DNA of 64,000 nt from NCBI RefSeq assembly GCF_001953635.1, contig NZ_MEJH01000010.1:1-64000 (forward strand), read 5' to 3'. A program made the position numbers and the translations under genes. The DNA is from Alteromonas abrolhosensis. Lineage in GTDB: Bacteria > Pseudomonadota > Gammaproteobacteria > Enterobacterales > Alteromonadaceae. Under the pieces are notes generated by a model. The model made no database searches, was not told the origin of the DNA, and saw nothing but the letters and a program-made list of their open reading frames with translations. This document shows positions 56,684 to 64,000 of the stretch, one piece after another. Each line of letters begins with the position of its first letter. Positions within the stretch are counted from its first letter, which is position 1.

Positions 56684-57349
56684 TTACCTCGTACCTTCAG
56701 TTCTGTATAACTTGCCGTTTCTGGTGGTTACTTGTTCTTCGCGCCAAAACAGTTCGGCAGGGAAAAAGCGTGTTGCTGCAGCGACAATGTTTTTATTTCT
56801 AGCGTTGATAATTCGAGCGTTAACCACCGCACCTGACTCTTGATACACCATGGTGCCGGTAATATAAAAATCGACGCGCTCAATGTTGGAAAGCTGGTCG
56901 ATATCGCGGGTTAATACTCTGTCGCTTTCGTTACTAACAATTATATCGTTCGAAAGCTTAAATTCTTGAGTAGAAAAGCCTCTTTTCGTGGCCTCAGTAA
57001 TCATTCCCTGTTCAAGTTGATGGCCCAACAACATTAGCGGATGTTGGTGATCGGCACTGTATTTCATAGTATCGGCAGGTACAAAGCCAACTACCGCATA
57101 GCGAGACTGACGTGCTGGACCCACATCAGCAAAAAGTTCGTTCGCCAACATATAGGTGTGGTATTCCACATTACCCAACGCCGATACGTCGCTGGCATCG
57201 GTTTGCGCAAATTGACTCTTAGGTTCGTCAGATGAAGAGCAACCAGAGAGTAAGCCCAAGAGAAGCGCGGTATATGCCAAGGCTTTCGCGACCAAGCGAC
57301 CATTTTCTGTCAGCAAAGCGTGAGAGACAGGTTTTGTCATACTTTTCAT
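56684..57349 (-). CDS. FlgO-domain lipoprotein, first gene of operon
   Basis: This 221-aa lipoprotein has a longer signal region ending in lipobox LSGC (Cys37). The FlgO-type domain is more diverged: YAVVGFVPADTM, LGHQLEQGMITEA, DRVLTRDIDQL, FYITGTMVYQE and VNARIINARN. The second-position VVDFK motif is replaced by TQEFK. The start could instead be the Met at 57340. It leads a three-gene paralogous operon with 4- and 10-bp gaps. Confidence 0.82.
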   Translation of the reverse strand: MKSMTKPVSHALLTENGRLVAKALAYTALLLGLLSGCSSSDEPKSQFAQTDASDVSALGNVEYHTYMLANELFADVGPARQSRYAVVGFVPADTMKYSADHQHPLMLLGHQLEQGMITEATKRGFSTQEFKLSNDIIVSNESDRVLTRDIDQLSNIERVDFYITGTMVYQESGAVVNARIINARNKNIVAAATRFFPAELFWREEQVTTRNGKLYRTEGTR

Positions 57350-57747
57350 TACACGTGTCCAGTGAAAAACGTCAAATTTCTATCGGAAAGAAGCAAAAAC
57401 TCATCGAAAAACAGTGATCAGCTACTACGCAAACCGACATTTTCAGTGTCTTTAAACAGGCTTCTGCAAAATTCACACCAAAGAGAGGCTACAAGCTGCA
57501 TTGAAGGTTACATTGATAAAATTGCTGATAACCAAGTGACGTAAAGCGCCTAGTTTAAGGAGATATACCTTTCTCAGTGTTAAAAGAAACTGATGTTTAT
57601 CGTCAGGCCGTACATGAAAAGCGGAGGCGACTTGCCGCCTTAGGACAGAAAGCTGCCGATAATTAAATAGGCAATAATCACAATGCCAAGTGGTCAAAAA
57701 AACTTGAGAACTCCCGGGACTCTCATGCCACGTTAATGACCAAGTAG
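57350..57747. other. Intergenic region between FlgO-type operon and GNAT gene
   Basis: These roughly 400 bp are mostly without features. A strong-looking AAGGAGATATAC at about 57557 precedes a possible 29-codon ORF (annotated separately). The FlgO-operon promoter should lie near 57350-57450. Confidence 0.45.
57577..57666 (+). CDS. Possible 29-aa basic peptide
   Basis: A GTG at 57577 opens a 29-codon frame (VLKETDVYRQAVHEKRRRL...) ending at TAA 57664-57666. AAGGAG lies upstream, but at 14 nt, longer than ideal. The peptide is helical and Arg-rich in the middle. It could be a short protein or the remnant of a larger gene. No family is recognised. Confidence 0.25.
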   Translation: MLKETDVYRQAVHEKRRRLAALGQKAADN

Positions 57748-58167
57748 CTAAATAAACCTACACATGCCTAAACCTAAGCTCTGACCATCGCGAGGTTTAA
57801 AGCCAAACTTAAGATAAAAGCTCTCTTTACCGTGCGCAGCCAACAAGCCAATGGTTGCGCCAGGTGCGCAGCAAGATTCCAAATGTGCAATCAACGTGTT
57901 CATTATTTTCGATCCCAAGCCTTTATTCTGATGTTCTGGATGAATAATGACGTCTTGAATATAAAAATACATTGCGCCATCGCCAATCACCCGACCACAG
58001 CCTACAAGGTTTTTTCCGAGGTAAATTGTTGCCCAAAACAACGAGGCATCAATACTTTTTTGAACAACCGATAGACACGGGTTACTCCATCCAATCAATT
58101 TTCTTAAACTGGCAAAGTCTTCAACTGACGGAGGGCTTTCTTTAATGGTGTAATTCGTATGCATCAT
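57748..58167 (-). CDS. GNAT-family N-acetyltransferase
   Basis: This protein of about 140 aa has a Gcn5-related fold. The acetyl-CoA-binding segment VIIHPEHQNKGLGSKIMNTL (Q/RxxGxG/A type) and the C-terminal ESFYLKFGFKPRDGQ are clear. Substrate unknown. I place the start at the ATG pair 58167/58164 after GGGGCGGA; an earlier in-frame Met is possible. It follows the VOC gene by 30 bp and is probably co-transcribed with it. Confidence 0.88.
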   Translation of the reverse strand: MMHTNYTIKESPPSVEDFASLRKLIGWSNPCLSVVQKSIDASLFWATIYLGKNLVGCGRVIGDGAMYFYIQDVIIHPEHQNKGLGSKIMNTLIAHLESCCAPGATIGLLAAHGKESFYLKFGFKPRDGQSLGLGMCRFI

Positions 58168-58197
58168 TCGCCATTCCGCCCCTCTTTCTCGCAAAAG

Positions 58198-58542
58198 CTA
58201 GCTACCTAATTCGGTAATGTGAAGTAGTTCGCCCGACGGGCCCCACAGATAGAAAACACTTCCCCAATGTTGTTGCTCAATTGATGAAATTTTCGTTTTA
58301 TGTAACGAGCGTGAGCACAAATCAAAAGCGTCCTGAATGTCTGCTACACATATTTGTAGCATAAAGTTATTCGCCAATTCAGGATTATAAAAGCGCTGAA
58401 GAAAGAAGAGACAATCACCATTTTCAAACAGTGTTAGGTCTTCATTTACGTATTCTGCATTAAATCCAATCTCAGAATAAAATGCTTTAGAAATGTCGTA
58501 GTTTTTGCTTGGAATAAAAGTCTTAATATCTATGACGTCCAT
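58198..58542 (-). CDS. VOC-superfamily (glyoxalase/bleomycin-resistance fold) protein
   Basis: This 114-aa single-module VOC protein shows paired beta-alpha-beta-beta-beta motifs: FIPSKNYDISKAFYSEIGF in the first half and FYLWGPSGELLHITE at the end. The terminal Glu is in the usual metal-ligand position. Metal ligands are otherwise sparse, so a binding rather than catalytic role is possible. It lies between two GNAT genes in a likely three-gene leftward cluster. Confidence 0.85.
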   Translation of the reverse strand: MDVIDIKTFIPSKNYDISKAFYSEIGFNAEYVNEDLTLFENGDCLFFLQRFYNPELANNFMLQICVADIQDAFDLCSRSLHKTKISSIEQQHWGSVFYLWGPSGELLHITELGS

Positions 58543-58587
58543 ATCTCGAGATCCCTCGCATTTCGCTGCTTTAAATTTAAATCGTGG

Positions 58588-59025
58588 CTAAATGGCAATA
58601 ACAGCAAGCATGTCTTCGCCATCTTCATCTAACCCCACCTCTTCGAAACCAAAGCTTGAATAGAAGGCTTTGGCAACAGGATTCTTGGGGTTATAGCATA
58701 TCTCTATTTGTTTAAGTTCAGAAGTTTGCTTTATAAGCGTGATAGCTTGAGATAAAGCAACTCTGCCAATTCCGTTATTCTGATAGCTCTCATCAATCAT
58801 AAAGCGCCAAATGGACACCTTAGTAGACGTTTCCTGAACCCACATCAAGAACCCTACGGGGTGGTCGTTGCAATAAATGGCTTTGCAGGTGTGGTTATCA
58901 TTGTAAAAAGACTCAACCAGCGACCACATATTGCACGCAACAAACGCTTGCTGATTTTCCGCTACATCCAAGTCACAAACCTGCTCATAGTTAGATTTGT
59001 TTATTTCTTCCAGTGAAATTTTCAT
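58588..59025 (-). CDS. GNAT-family N-acetyltransferase, polyamine-type
   Basis: This 145-aa GNAT has WRFMIDESYQNNGIGRVALSQAI as the acetyl-CoA-binding motif A, and ICYNPKNPVAKAFYSSFGFEEVG, which resembles spermidine acetyltransferases of the BltD/PaiA type. Polyamine substrate is inferred from that similarity only. It leads the GNAT-VOC-GNAT cluster, with a 45-bp gap to the VOC gene. Confidence 0.86.
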   Translation of the reverse strand: MKISLEEINKSNYEQVCDLDVAENQQAFVACNMWSLVESFYNDNHTCKAIYCNDHPVGFLMWVQETSTKVSIWRFMIDESYQNNGIGRVALSQAITLIKQTSELKQIEICYNPKNPVAKAFYSSFGFEEVGLDEDGEDMLAVIAI

Positions 59026-59165
59026 CCTGTTTTCTTTTTCCGGTTAATTATTAAGAACAAATAGATAATTGTGGCTGTATTGGTAATTTAAACTTTCTTA
59101 TCAGCAATTGAGGTAAGTAATTTCGTTATTCATTGTGATATGTTGATCTTGGTTCGAGTTTTAAT

Positions 59166-59193
59166 CTTTATAGTATAGTGACACGCTATAAAG
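59166..59193. promoter_or_regulatory. Dyad upstream of exported-protein gene
   Basis: CTTTATAG (59166-59173) is inverted as CTATAAAG (59186-59193) across 12 bases, about 100 bp before the next gene. It may be an operator or a leader hairpin. Confidence 0.35.
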
Positions 59194-59294
59194 GAACTGT
59201 TGGTTAGGAGCATACGGAATAGCGCTTTTGACAGAGGTAATCTTCCCCACAACAAGCACAACATCTTTCAGTTATTGAAATAAGGATATTTATA

Positions 59295-60005
59295 TTGAAA
59301 AAACTCTCTTTTGTTTTGACCGCCGTATTATTCACTACTGTGGGTTACTCAATCGGCTCGTTAACTAGCAAGCCGCTTATTCAGAAAACAGACCATACAA
59401 CTAACCGGATCAATACAGCAGTTCCCCTCGCGGATAAGTCAGGTTCACCTTCGTATCAAGCACTGACTTCAGCGGAAGAACTTATGGTGACGAAAATTGA
59501 TACTGACGCTGAGCTAAAAAATGAAAAGCTAACTAGTAATGAAACCAAGGTTCACGCTTTAATTGAACCAGAAGAACCCATTGACGATACAAGTCACATT
59601 TTAGAGGTTAATAACGACGTGGCCACATTAGACACTAAGCGTTTAGGTTCTTTAACTATTCCAGAATTAAAGAGCCTAGTAGAGGCAATAAAGTTCGCCC
59701 CCAAAACCGGTGAGACTCTTTCAATAGAGAACGAATTGCAAGGTTCACTGTACAACAAGCTAGAAAAGCAAGACGTAGCACTGTATCGAGAGGCCGTTTG
59801 TAATAACGACCTTTGTGCAATAGAGGTGGCGTCAGATGACTCGGAAATATTAAATAGCCTAGTAGATGACTTAATGTTTGATGCAGACATTTCCGCCAGC
59901 ATGCAAGGAGGCTTTGTTAGGCTATACAGTGAAGATAATCAACACTTTGCTACATTTCTTGGCGTCAGAAAAGATAAGGCATCAACTGTAAGAATCGCCA
60001 ACTGA
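59295..60005 (+). CDS. Exported or membrane-anchored protein, function unknown
   Basis: This 236-aa protein starts at TTG, supported by AAGGA 8 nt upstream and by the signal-like MKKLSFVLTAVLFTTVGYSIG. No lipobox is seen. The middle is Glu/Thr-rich and probably unstructured. The C-terminal domain from about 115 carries a CNNDLC pair that could form a disulfide, and ends in a beta-rich FVRLYSEDNQHFATFLGV segment. I do not recognise the family. The next gene has the same leader context (AATAAGGATAT) and a signal peptide, so the two may be related in expression. Confidence 0.65.
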   Translation: MKKLSFVLTAVLFTTVGYSIGSLTSKPLIQKTDHTTNRINTAVPLADKSGSPSYQALTSAEELMVTKIDTDAELKNEKLTSNETKVHALIEPEEPIDDTSHILEVNNDVATLDTKRLGSLTIPELKSLVEAIKFAPKTGETLSIENELQGSLYNKLEKQDVALYREAVCNNDLCAIEVASDDSEILNSLVDDLMFDADISASMQGGFVRLYSEDNQHFATFLGVRKDKASTVRIAN

Positions 60006-60185
60006 ATTTGTTTCCTAGCAGCTGACTTACCCTCTTTATACTTAAAGTAAGAGTCTGCCCCATAGTATCTAAATAACTGAGCTAACGTCATTTTTGTTGC
60101 CGTTAAAGTATTGTTGACCAAACAGGGCAACAAGTCTAAGGTAATGATAGTGTTTATAAATCAGGCAGAATAAGGATATCAAACA

Positions 60186-61016
60186 ATGCGCAAACACTTT
60201 TTGTTCTTACTTTCGGTTCTAGCAATTCCACAGGTTAACGCCGCATCAATTTCTTACTTCCCTTGTGCAGAGCAGGAATGTGTTCAACGCTTCAAGGATA
60301 TTAAAGTAAGCGCTCGCAAGCACATAAACGCAAATATTATATTGGGGGATATGTACCTTAATGGTTACGGAACCGACGAAAGTAAAAGCAAAGCATTGAA
60401 AGCCTTTAAGAAAGCCGGTAGCTGGGGCTCTGTAGAAGGAAATTATAAAGCAGGACTATTAATTATCTCTGACGACAGCCTAGCTGATAAAGAAAAAGGC
60501 TTATACTTCCTTAGGGATTCAGCCAAGAGTGGCCACAAAAACGCGGTTTATTTTATGGCTGAGATCTTGTCCAACTCAAGCTATGGTATACAAAATCTAG
60601 AGCAAGCTAACTTTTGGTTAGCTAAAGCAGCTGAGCAGCGCCATGAGCAGGTTCCTAAAATAATTGCTAGATTAAAGTCGGAGCAAAAGTTCAACGAACA
60701 AAACTTCCCACAAACGGTAGTGGTGCTCGAAGAATTAACAGCCGAAAGTCCTGATGAACAAGCCCCACTTGGCTACCCTGCGGGAGCATTAACTCCAAAT
60801 GGGGACGAGATTGAAGTCGTTACTGTTCAAACACCCAAACTTGGCGACCTCATTGATACAGGTATCGAATACTATCAAAGTGCACCAATCTCCATCACTA
60901 AAAACACCACGGGCACAAGAATCAAGGGCCGTAGTTGTCAAGATGAAGCCAACGCATGCTCTGACATCCCCACTGACCAATTCATACGCTATTACTGGCA
61001 ATTTCTTATGGATTAG
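60186..61016 (+). CDS. Exported Sel1-like repeat protein
   Basis: This 276-aa protein has a cleavable signal peptide (MRKHFLFLLSVLAIPQVNAA). Sel1/TPR-like repeats at about 45-165 include ANIILGDMYLNGYGTDESKSKALKAF and AVYFMAEILSNSSYGIQNLEQANFW, each part of a 36-residue helical hairpin. A C-terminal region with four Cys in total across the mature protein ends CQDEANACSDIPTDQFIRYYW. Sel1 repeats mediate protein contacts. It lacks any linked enzyme or secretion gene, so the role is open. AAGGATATC precedes the ATG. Confidence 0.78.
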   Translation: MRKHFLFLLSVLAIPQVNAASISYFPCAEQECVQRFKDIKVSARKHINANIILGDMYLNGYGTDESKSKALKAFKKAGSWGSVEGNYKAGLLIISDDSLADKEKGLYFLRDSAKSGHKNAVYFMAEILSNSSYGIQNLEQANFWLAKAAEQRHEQVPKIIARLKSEQKFNEQNFPQTVVVLEELTAESPDEQAPLGYPAGALTPNGDEIEVVTVQTPKLGDLIDTGIEYYQSAPISITKNTTGTRIKGRSCQDEANACSDIPTDQFIRYYWQFLMD

Positions 61017-61037
61017 TCTTATATCAGCTTCATATGC

Positions 61038-61064
61038 GGGTTAGGAAAAACCTTTTCCTAACCC
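61038..61064 (+). terminator. Strong stem-loop after Sel1-like gene
   Basis: GGGTTAGGAAAA (61038-61049) is a perfect 12-bp match to TTTTCCTAACCC (61053-61064) with a 3-base loop, 22 bases past the stop. No T-run follows the stem, though the 3' arm begins with four T. The following 61065-61288 shows no gene. Confidence 0.7.
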
Positions 61065-61321
61065 AGAGCTTCAAACGTTGCTCTCCACAGCAACGAAATA
61101 AGAGAAATGATAGAAAATCTGTCTGACTACATCACTCATTTCGAAATTTCTCAGTTTTACCCTGCTCACAATTTGATTCCCTTAACTGGCCATTGAACGT
61201 GGCGCTAACTTTATAAGACACACTTACCAGCTGGTTCAGGCTTCATAAAGTCTTATTCACCATTGACACATAAATAGAAAACCTCACAATGGTTCTATCT
61301 CATATTTATTCGCGATCATTA

Positions 61322-62815
61322 ATGCTGTACCTTTCCGAATGTAAAATAAAGCTTTCTAATCAATATATTACTCCTGCATTTTCGCTTTCGCTCTGTACTG
61401 AAAGCGCACCGTCGCACTTCCTTATTGCAGGCAGAAACAGTAGCGGGAAGTCACTCTTAATTTCCGCACTTGCCGGTAACAGAAAAGTAGCAAGCGGTAG
61501 TCGTGAGTGTAGTTCGGTTATTGCAGAGGTATCGGTATTTAAACAGCAAGCGATAATTGAAGAAGAAAAACAAAAAGACAGTGCGGATATTTTAGACGTA
61601 ATAGCTGAGCCAACACAGGTTCGCGAACTATTCGCACAGACTAATGAGGATTATCAAAACCACCCTTATTACGACGAACTCGCCTCTGCGCTTAGAATTG
61701 AGCATTTGCTAGATAATGCGTTTCTTTCACTTTCAACAGGTGAAACCCGCAAGATTATTATCATGTTGGCATGGTTAAATAATGCCTCTATTATTTTGCT
61801 TGATGAACCCTTCGAAGGTTTAGATGTTGAAGCGATAGGCGCATTTAGTCGCTTTCTTGTTTCTCAGCAGCAGGCTTCTTTAGTACTTACCGCCAACAAG
61901 CTCGCAGATATTCCCAAGAATATGCAAGCCCAGTTGATTGTCATGGATGACTTGGCCATTACGTGGAAATCTGAAGATAAACTTAACTATGACGATTTGC
62001 GCTCAGAATTAAGCACCTGGTTTGCACTAGAGTCTGATGATATAGACGTTCCCCCGGCCCTTAACGCTAAAGACAAACATAGCGATGACCTCAACCGCAA
62101 TGACCAAAGCCTCAATGAGCAAAACAGTGAGTTAGATTCATTGCCTCATACCTTAATTCAGCTTAAAGATGGGTTCGTGCGTTTCGATGAGCGAACCGTA
62201 TTTGAAAAGCTTAATTTTACGCTCAACAAAAATGAGCATTGGCAGATCACTGGTCCAAATGGGTCAGGCAAAACCTGTTTGCTTCAAATGTTTACCGGTG
62301 ATAATTCCCACTGTTATACCAACGATTTAACTATGTTTGGCATAAAACGTGGCACGGGCGAGAGCATATGGGACATTAAAAAGCACATTGGTATTATGTC
62401 TAACGCGCTCCACATGCAGTACAAAGTGAATGCAAGTGTAGAGCACGTTATCATTTCAGGCTTTCACGACAGTATTGGTTTGTACACCCGCCCCACGCTA
62501 GCGGAGCGCGTGGTGGCAGAGCAGTGGCTTGAAGTTCTGGGTTTGAAACAGAAAAAGAACACGCCGTTTCAGTCACTGTCTTTTGGTGACCAGCGATTAG
62601 TACTTATTGCACGTTCTATGGTTAAGCACCCCGCCGTGCTTATTTTAGATGAGCCCTGCAATGGCTTAGACGACTTCAACCGACAAAAAGCGCTTAAGCT
62701 CATTGATATTCTCGCTAATGCCGGCACCAGTACCATATTGTACGTGAATCATAACGTTGAAGAACGTATTCCAAGCATCCACCACACGTTAAATATGCAG
62801 GACTACAACGTTTAA
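61322..62815 (+). CDS. modF: ModF-type protein with two ABC ATPase domains
   Basis: This roughly 497-aa soluble protein has two fused ABC domains. The first has Walker A GRNSSGKS, signature LSTGETRK and Walker B IILLDEPFEG. The second has GPNGSGKT, LSFGDQR and VLILDEPCNGL. This matches E. coli ModF (490 aa), linked by operon to molybdate genes but of unclear function. No modABC genes are here. The start is uncertain: ATG at 61322 aligns best with ModF, and an in-frame ATG at 61289 is possible. It overlaps the convergent atoE-like gene by 4 bases. Confidence 0.85.
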   Translation: MLYLSECKIKLSNQYITPAFSLSLCTESAPSHFLIAGRNSSGKSLLISALAGNRKVASGSRECSSVIAEVSVFKQQAIIEEEKQKDSADILDVIAEPTQVRELFAQTNEDYQNHPYYDELASALRIEHLLDNAFLSLSTGETRKIIIMLAWLNNASIILLDEPFEGLDVEAIGAFSRFLVSQQQASLVLTANKLADIPKNMQAQLIVMDDLAITWKSEDKLNYDDLRSELSTWFALESDDIDVPPALNAKDKHSDDLNRNDQSLNEQNSELDSLPHTLIQLKDGFVRFDERTVFEKLNFTLNKNEHWQITGPNGSGKTCLLQMFTGDNSHCYTNDLTMFGIKRGTGESIWDIKKHIGIMSNALHMQYKVNASVEHVIISGFHDSIGLYTRPTLAERVVAEQWLEVLGLKQKKNTPFQSLSFGDQRLVLIARSMVKHPAVLILDEPCNGLDDFNRQKALKLIDILANAGTSTILYVNHNVEERIPSIHHTLNMQDYNV

Positions 62816-64000
62816 AAATAGCGCAGCACTAGCGAGATAATAACGCCGGTTACGATAAGTTGAACTAAGCAAAAACCCATAATATCTTTCGCTTTAAGCC
62901 CTGCTATAGCGAGTACCGGCAGCGCCCAAAACGGCTGAATGAGGTTCGTCCATGCATCTCCCCATGCCACCGCCATAGCGACTCTGTTTACTTGGGCGCC
63001 TAGTTCAGCGGCAGCAGGTAGCACAACTGGGGCTTGCACTGCCCACTGGCCTCCTCCTGAAGGCACAAAGATGTTAACAATACCTGCACTGATGAAACTC
63101 CATACGGGCAGTGACTCAGCCGATGCAAAACTAATGAGCCATTCTGACATCGTTTGTGCCAACCCTGATTGTACCATTACGGCCATAATGCCCGCATAGA
63201 ACGGAAACTGGATCACAATTCCACTGCCGCCTTGAACGGCTTGCTGCAGGCTGTGCAGCAAATTTCGTGGCGTGCCGTGAAGCACAATTGCAAGAAAAAG
63301 AAACAGTGTATTAACGACATTTAGATTTAGTCCGCCACCTGCAACAAAATAGTTTGTGAGGTAAGCAAGTCCAGCAAATCCAACCAATAAACCTAGAGCT
63401 TTACTGTTTTCTAGCTTGTCTGCAGGTCGCTCATTCGTTGTCGACAGTAAGGTATCGTCTTGTAATTTAGCCCTATCTACAATAATGCTTTCAGAGGATG
63501 GCGGAAGCATCAATCGGTTAACAAGAGGAATTACCACAAACATAATTGCCAGTAAAAGTAAGTTGAAGCCACTAAAAATAGTGTCGCCGGTGCCTATCAC
63601 GCCTATCTGTGCCTCTGAAAAGTGCCCTGGCGTTGCGATGGTTAGCGGCACAGACCCCGCCAAACCGCCATGCCATACCACAAAACCTGAGTACGCGCTT
63701 GCCACTAATAACCGATAATCAACCGAAACTTTTCTAGCGAGTGCCTTTGCGAACAATGCGCCCACTACAAGACCAAAGCCCCAGTTTATCCAGCTTGCCA
63801 CTAATGAAACCAAGGTCACCAACACAATAGCGCTTCCTGCGCTTTTCGCCAGACTCGCCAACCTTTCCAGCAACGTCTTAACCAAGGGTGTGCAAGCCAA
63901 TATAAACCCGGTTACCAGCACCAAGAGCATTTGCATTGAAAATGTGAGAAGGCCCCAAAAGCCGTCTCCCCACTGCTGTATTGTGGTTAATGGCGTTTGG
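62812..64000 (-). CDS. Short-chain fatty acid transporter AtoE-like (N-terminus outside window)
   Basis: This polytopic membrane protein is of the AtoE/short-chain fatty acid transporter family, probably a symporter for butyrate or acetoacetate. Conserved stretches include INWGFGLVVGALFA, GHFSEAQIGVIGTGDTIFSGFN, IQFPFYAGIMAVMVQSGL and FVPSGGGQWAVQAPVV. The frame continues through the window end (TTIQQWGDGFWGLL precedes the first internal Met), so about 40 N-terminal residues are missing. It is convergent with modF. No atoDAB genes are visible. Confidence 0.9.
   Translation of the reverse strand, partial: QTPLTTIQQWGDGFWGLLTFSMQMLLVLVTGFILACTPLVKTLLERLASLAKSAGSAIVLVTLVSLVASWINWGFGLVVGALFAKALARKVSVDYRLLVASAYSGFVVWHGGLAGSVPLTIATPGHFSEAQIGVIGTGDTIFSGFNLLLLAIMFVVIPLVNRLMLPPSSESIIVDRAKLQDDTLLSTTNERPADKLENSKALGLLVGFAGLAYLTNYFVAGGGLNLNVVNTLFLFLAIVLHGTPRNLLHSLQQAVQGGSGIVIQFPFYAGIMAVMVQSGLAQTMSEWLISFASAESLPVWSFISAGIVNIFVPSGGGQWAVQAPVVLPAAAELGAQVNRVAMAVAWGDAWTNLIQPFWALPVLAIAGLKAKDIMGFCLVQLIVTGVIISLVLRYF

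Noticed and set aside
57700-57726. Palindrome-like region around CCCGGG before the GNAT gene
   Set aside because: Only the central six bases are symmetric; the flanks do not pair.
513-64000. Prophage or genomic island
   Set aside because: No integrase, structural phage genes, attachment repeats or strong composition shift seen beyond the IS remnant at the left edge.

Overview
The window is a chromosomal segment of a marine gammaproteobacterium, most likely Alteromonas or a close relative. I infer this from gene order and protein character; no database search was run. Evidence includes the enterobacterial-style blocks metG/mrp, yafS-gloB-mltD, cysS/ppiB-lpxH and pdxB-asd-fimV-truA-accD-folC-dedD-cvpA-purF, together with moderate GC content and an acidic, repeat-rich FimV. 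Nearly all of the DNA is ordinary, densely coding core genome. No prophage, CRISPR array or rRNA operon is visible.

Layout. 1-380: the right end of an ISL3-type insertion sequence, with a duplicated terminal repeat, beside tRNA-Pro(GGG). 0.5-7.3 kb: a DASS anion transporter, dcd, mrp, divergent metG and an MscS channel. 7.5-11 kb: a YafS-like methyltransferase divergent from gloB-mltD. 11-12.6 kb: a voltage-sensor-like membrane protein and a small lipoprotein. 12.7-15.6 kb: cysS, ppiB and lpxH. 15.7-18.2 kb: a YqiJ-flotillin (YqiK) pair. 18.2-30.5 kb is a metabolic accessory stretch: LysR/SDR, a Cys-rich 60-aa protein, an orphan sucrose phosphorylase, HxlR/acrylyl-CoA-reductase-like enzyme, catalase HPII, a quinone-oxidoreductase-like protein with LysR, and a secreted S10 peptidase. 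30.6-33 kb: acpH, miaE and a Yip1-type membrane protein.

33.1-46.9 kb is the long leftward pdxB...purF cluster, covering cofactor B6, aspartate semialdehyde, polar organisation, tRNA pseudouridylation, fatty acid synthesis, folate, SPOR, CvpA and purines. 47-55 kb: a class II aldolase with a divergent Crp/Fnr regulator, a parDE toxin-antitoxin operon, fabB, an acyl-CoA synthetase and mnmC. 55-57.4 kb: a compact operon of three paralogous FlgO-domain lipoproteins. 57.5-59 kb: two GNAT acetyltransferases and a VOC protein. 59-61 kb: two exported proteins of unknown function. 61-64 kb: a ModF-type double ABC ATPase convergent with an AtoE-type transporter cut by the window edge.

The most interesting items are the three-gene FlgO-paralogue operon, the roughly 90-residue acidic repeats in FimV, the LacI-type operator before a sucrose phosphorylase with no local regulator, and the well-formed palindromes in several divergent regulator/enzyme intergenic regions. 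Two tiny ORFs with good or fair ribosome binding sites are offered as weak candidates. I did not find a convincing wholly new multi-gene system.
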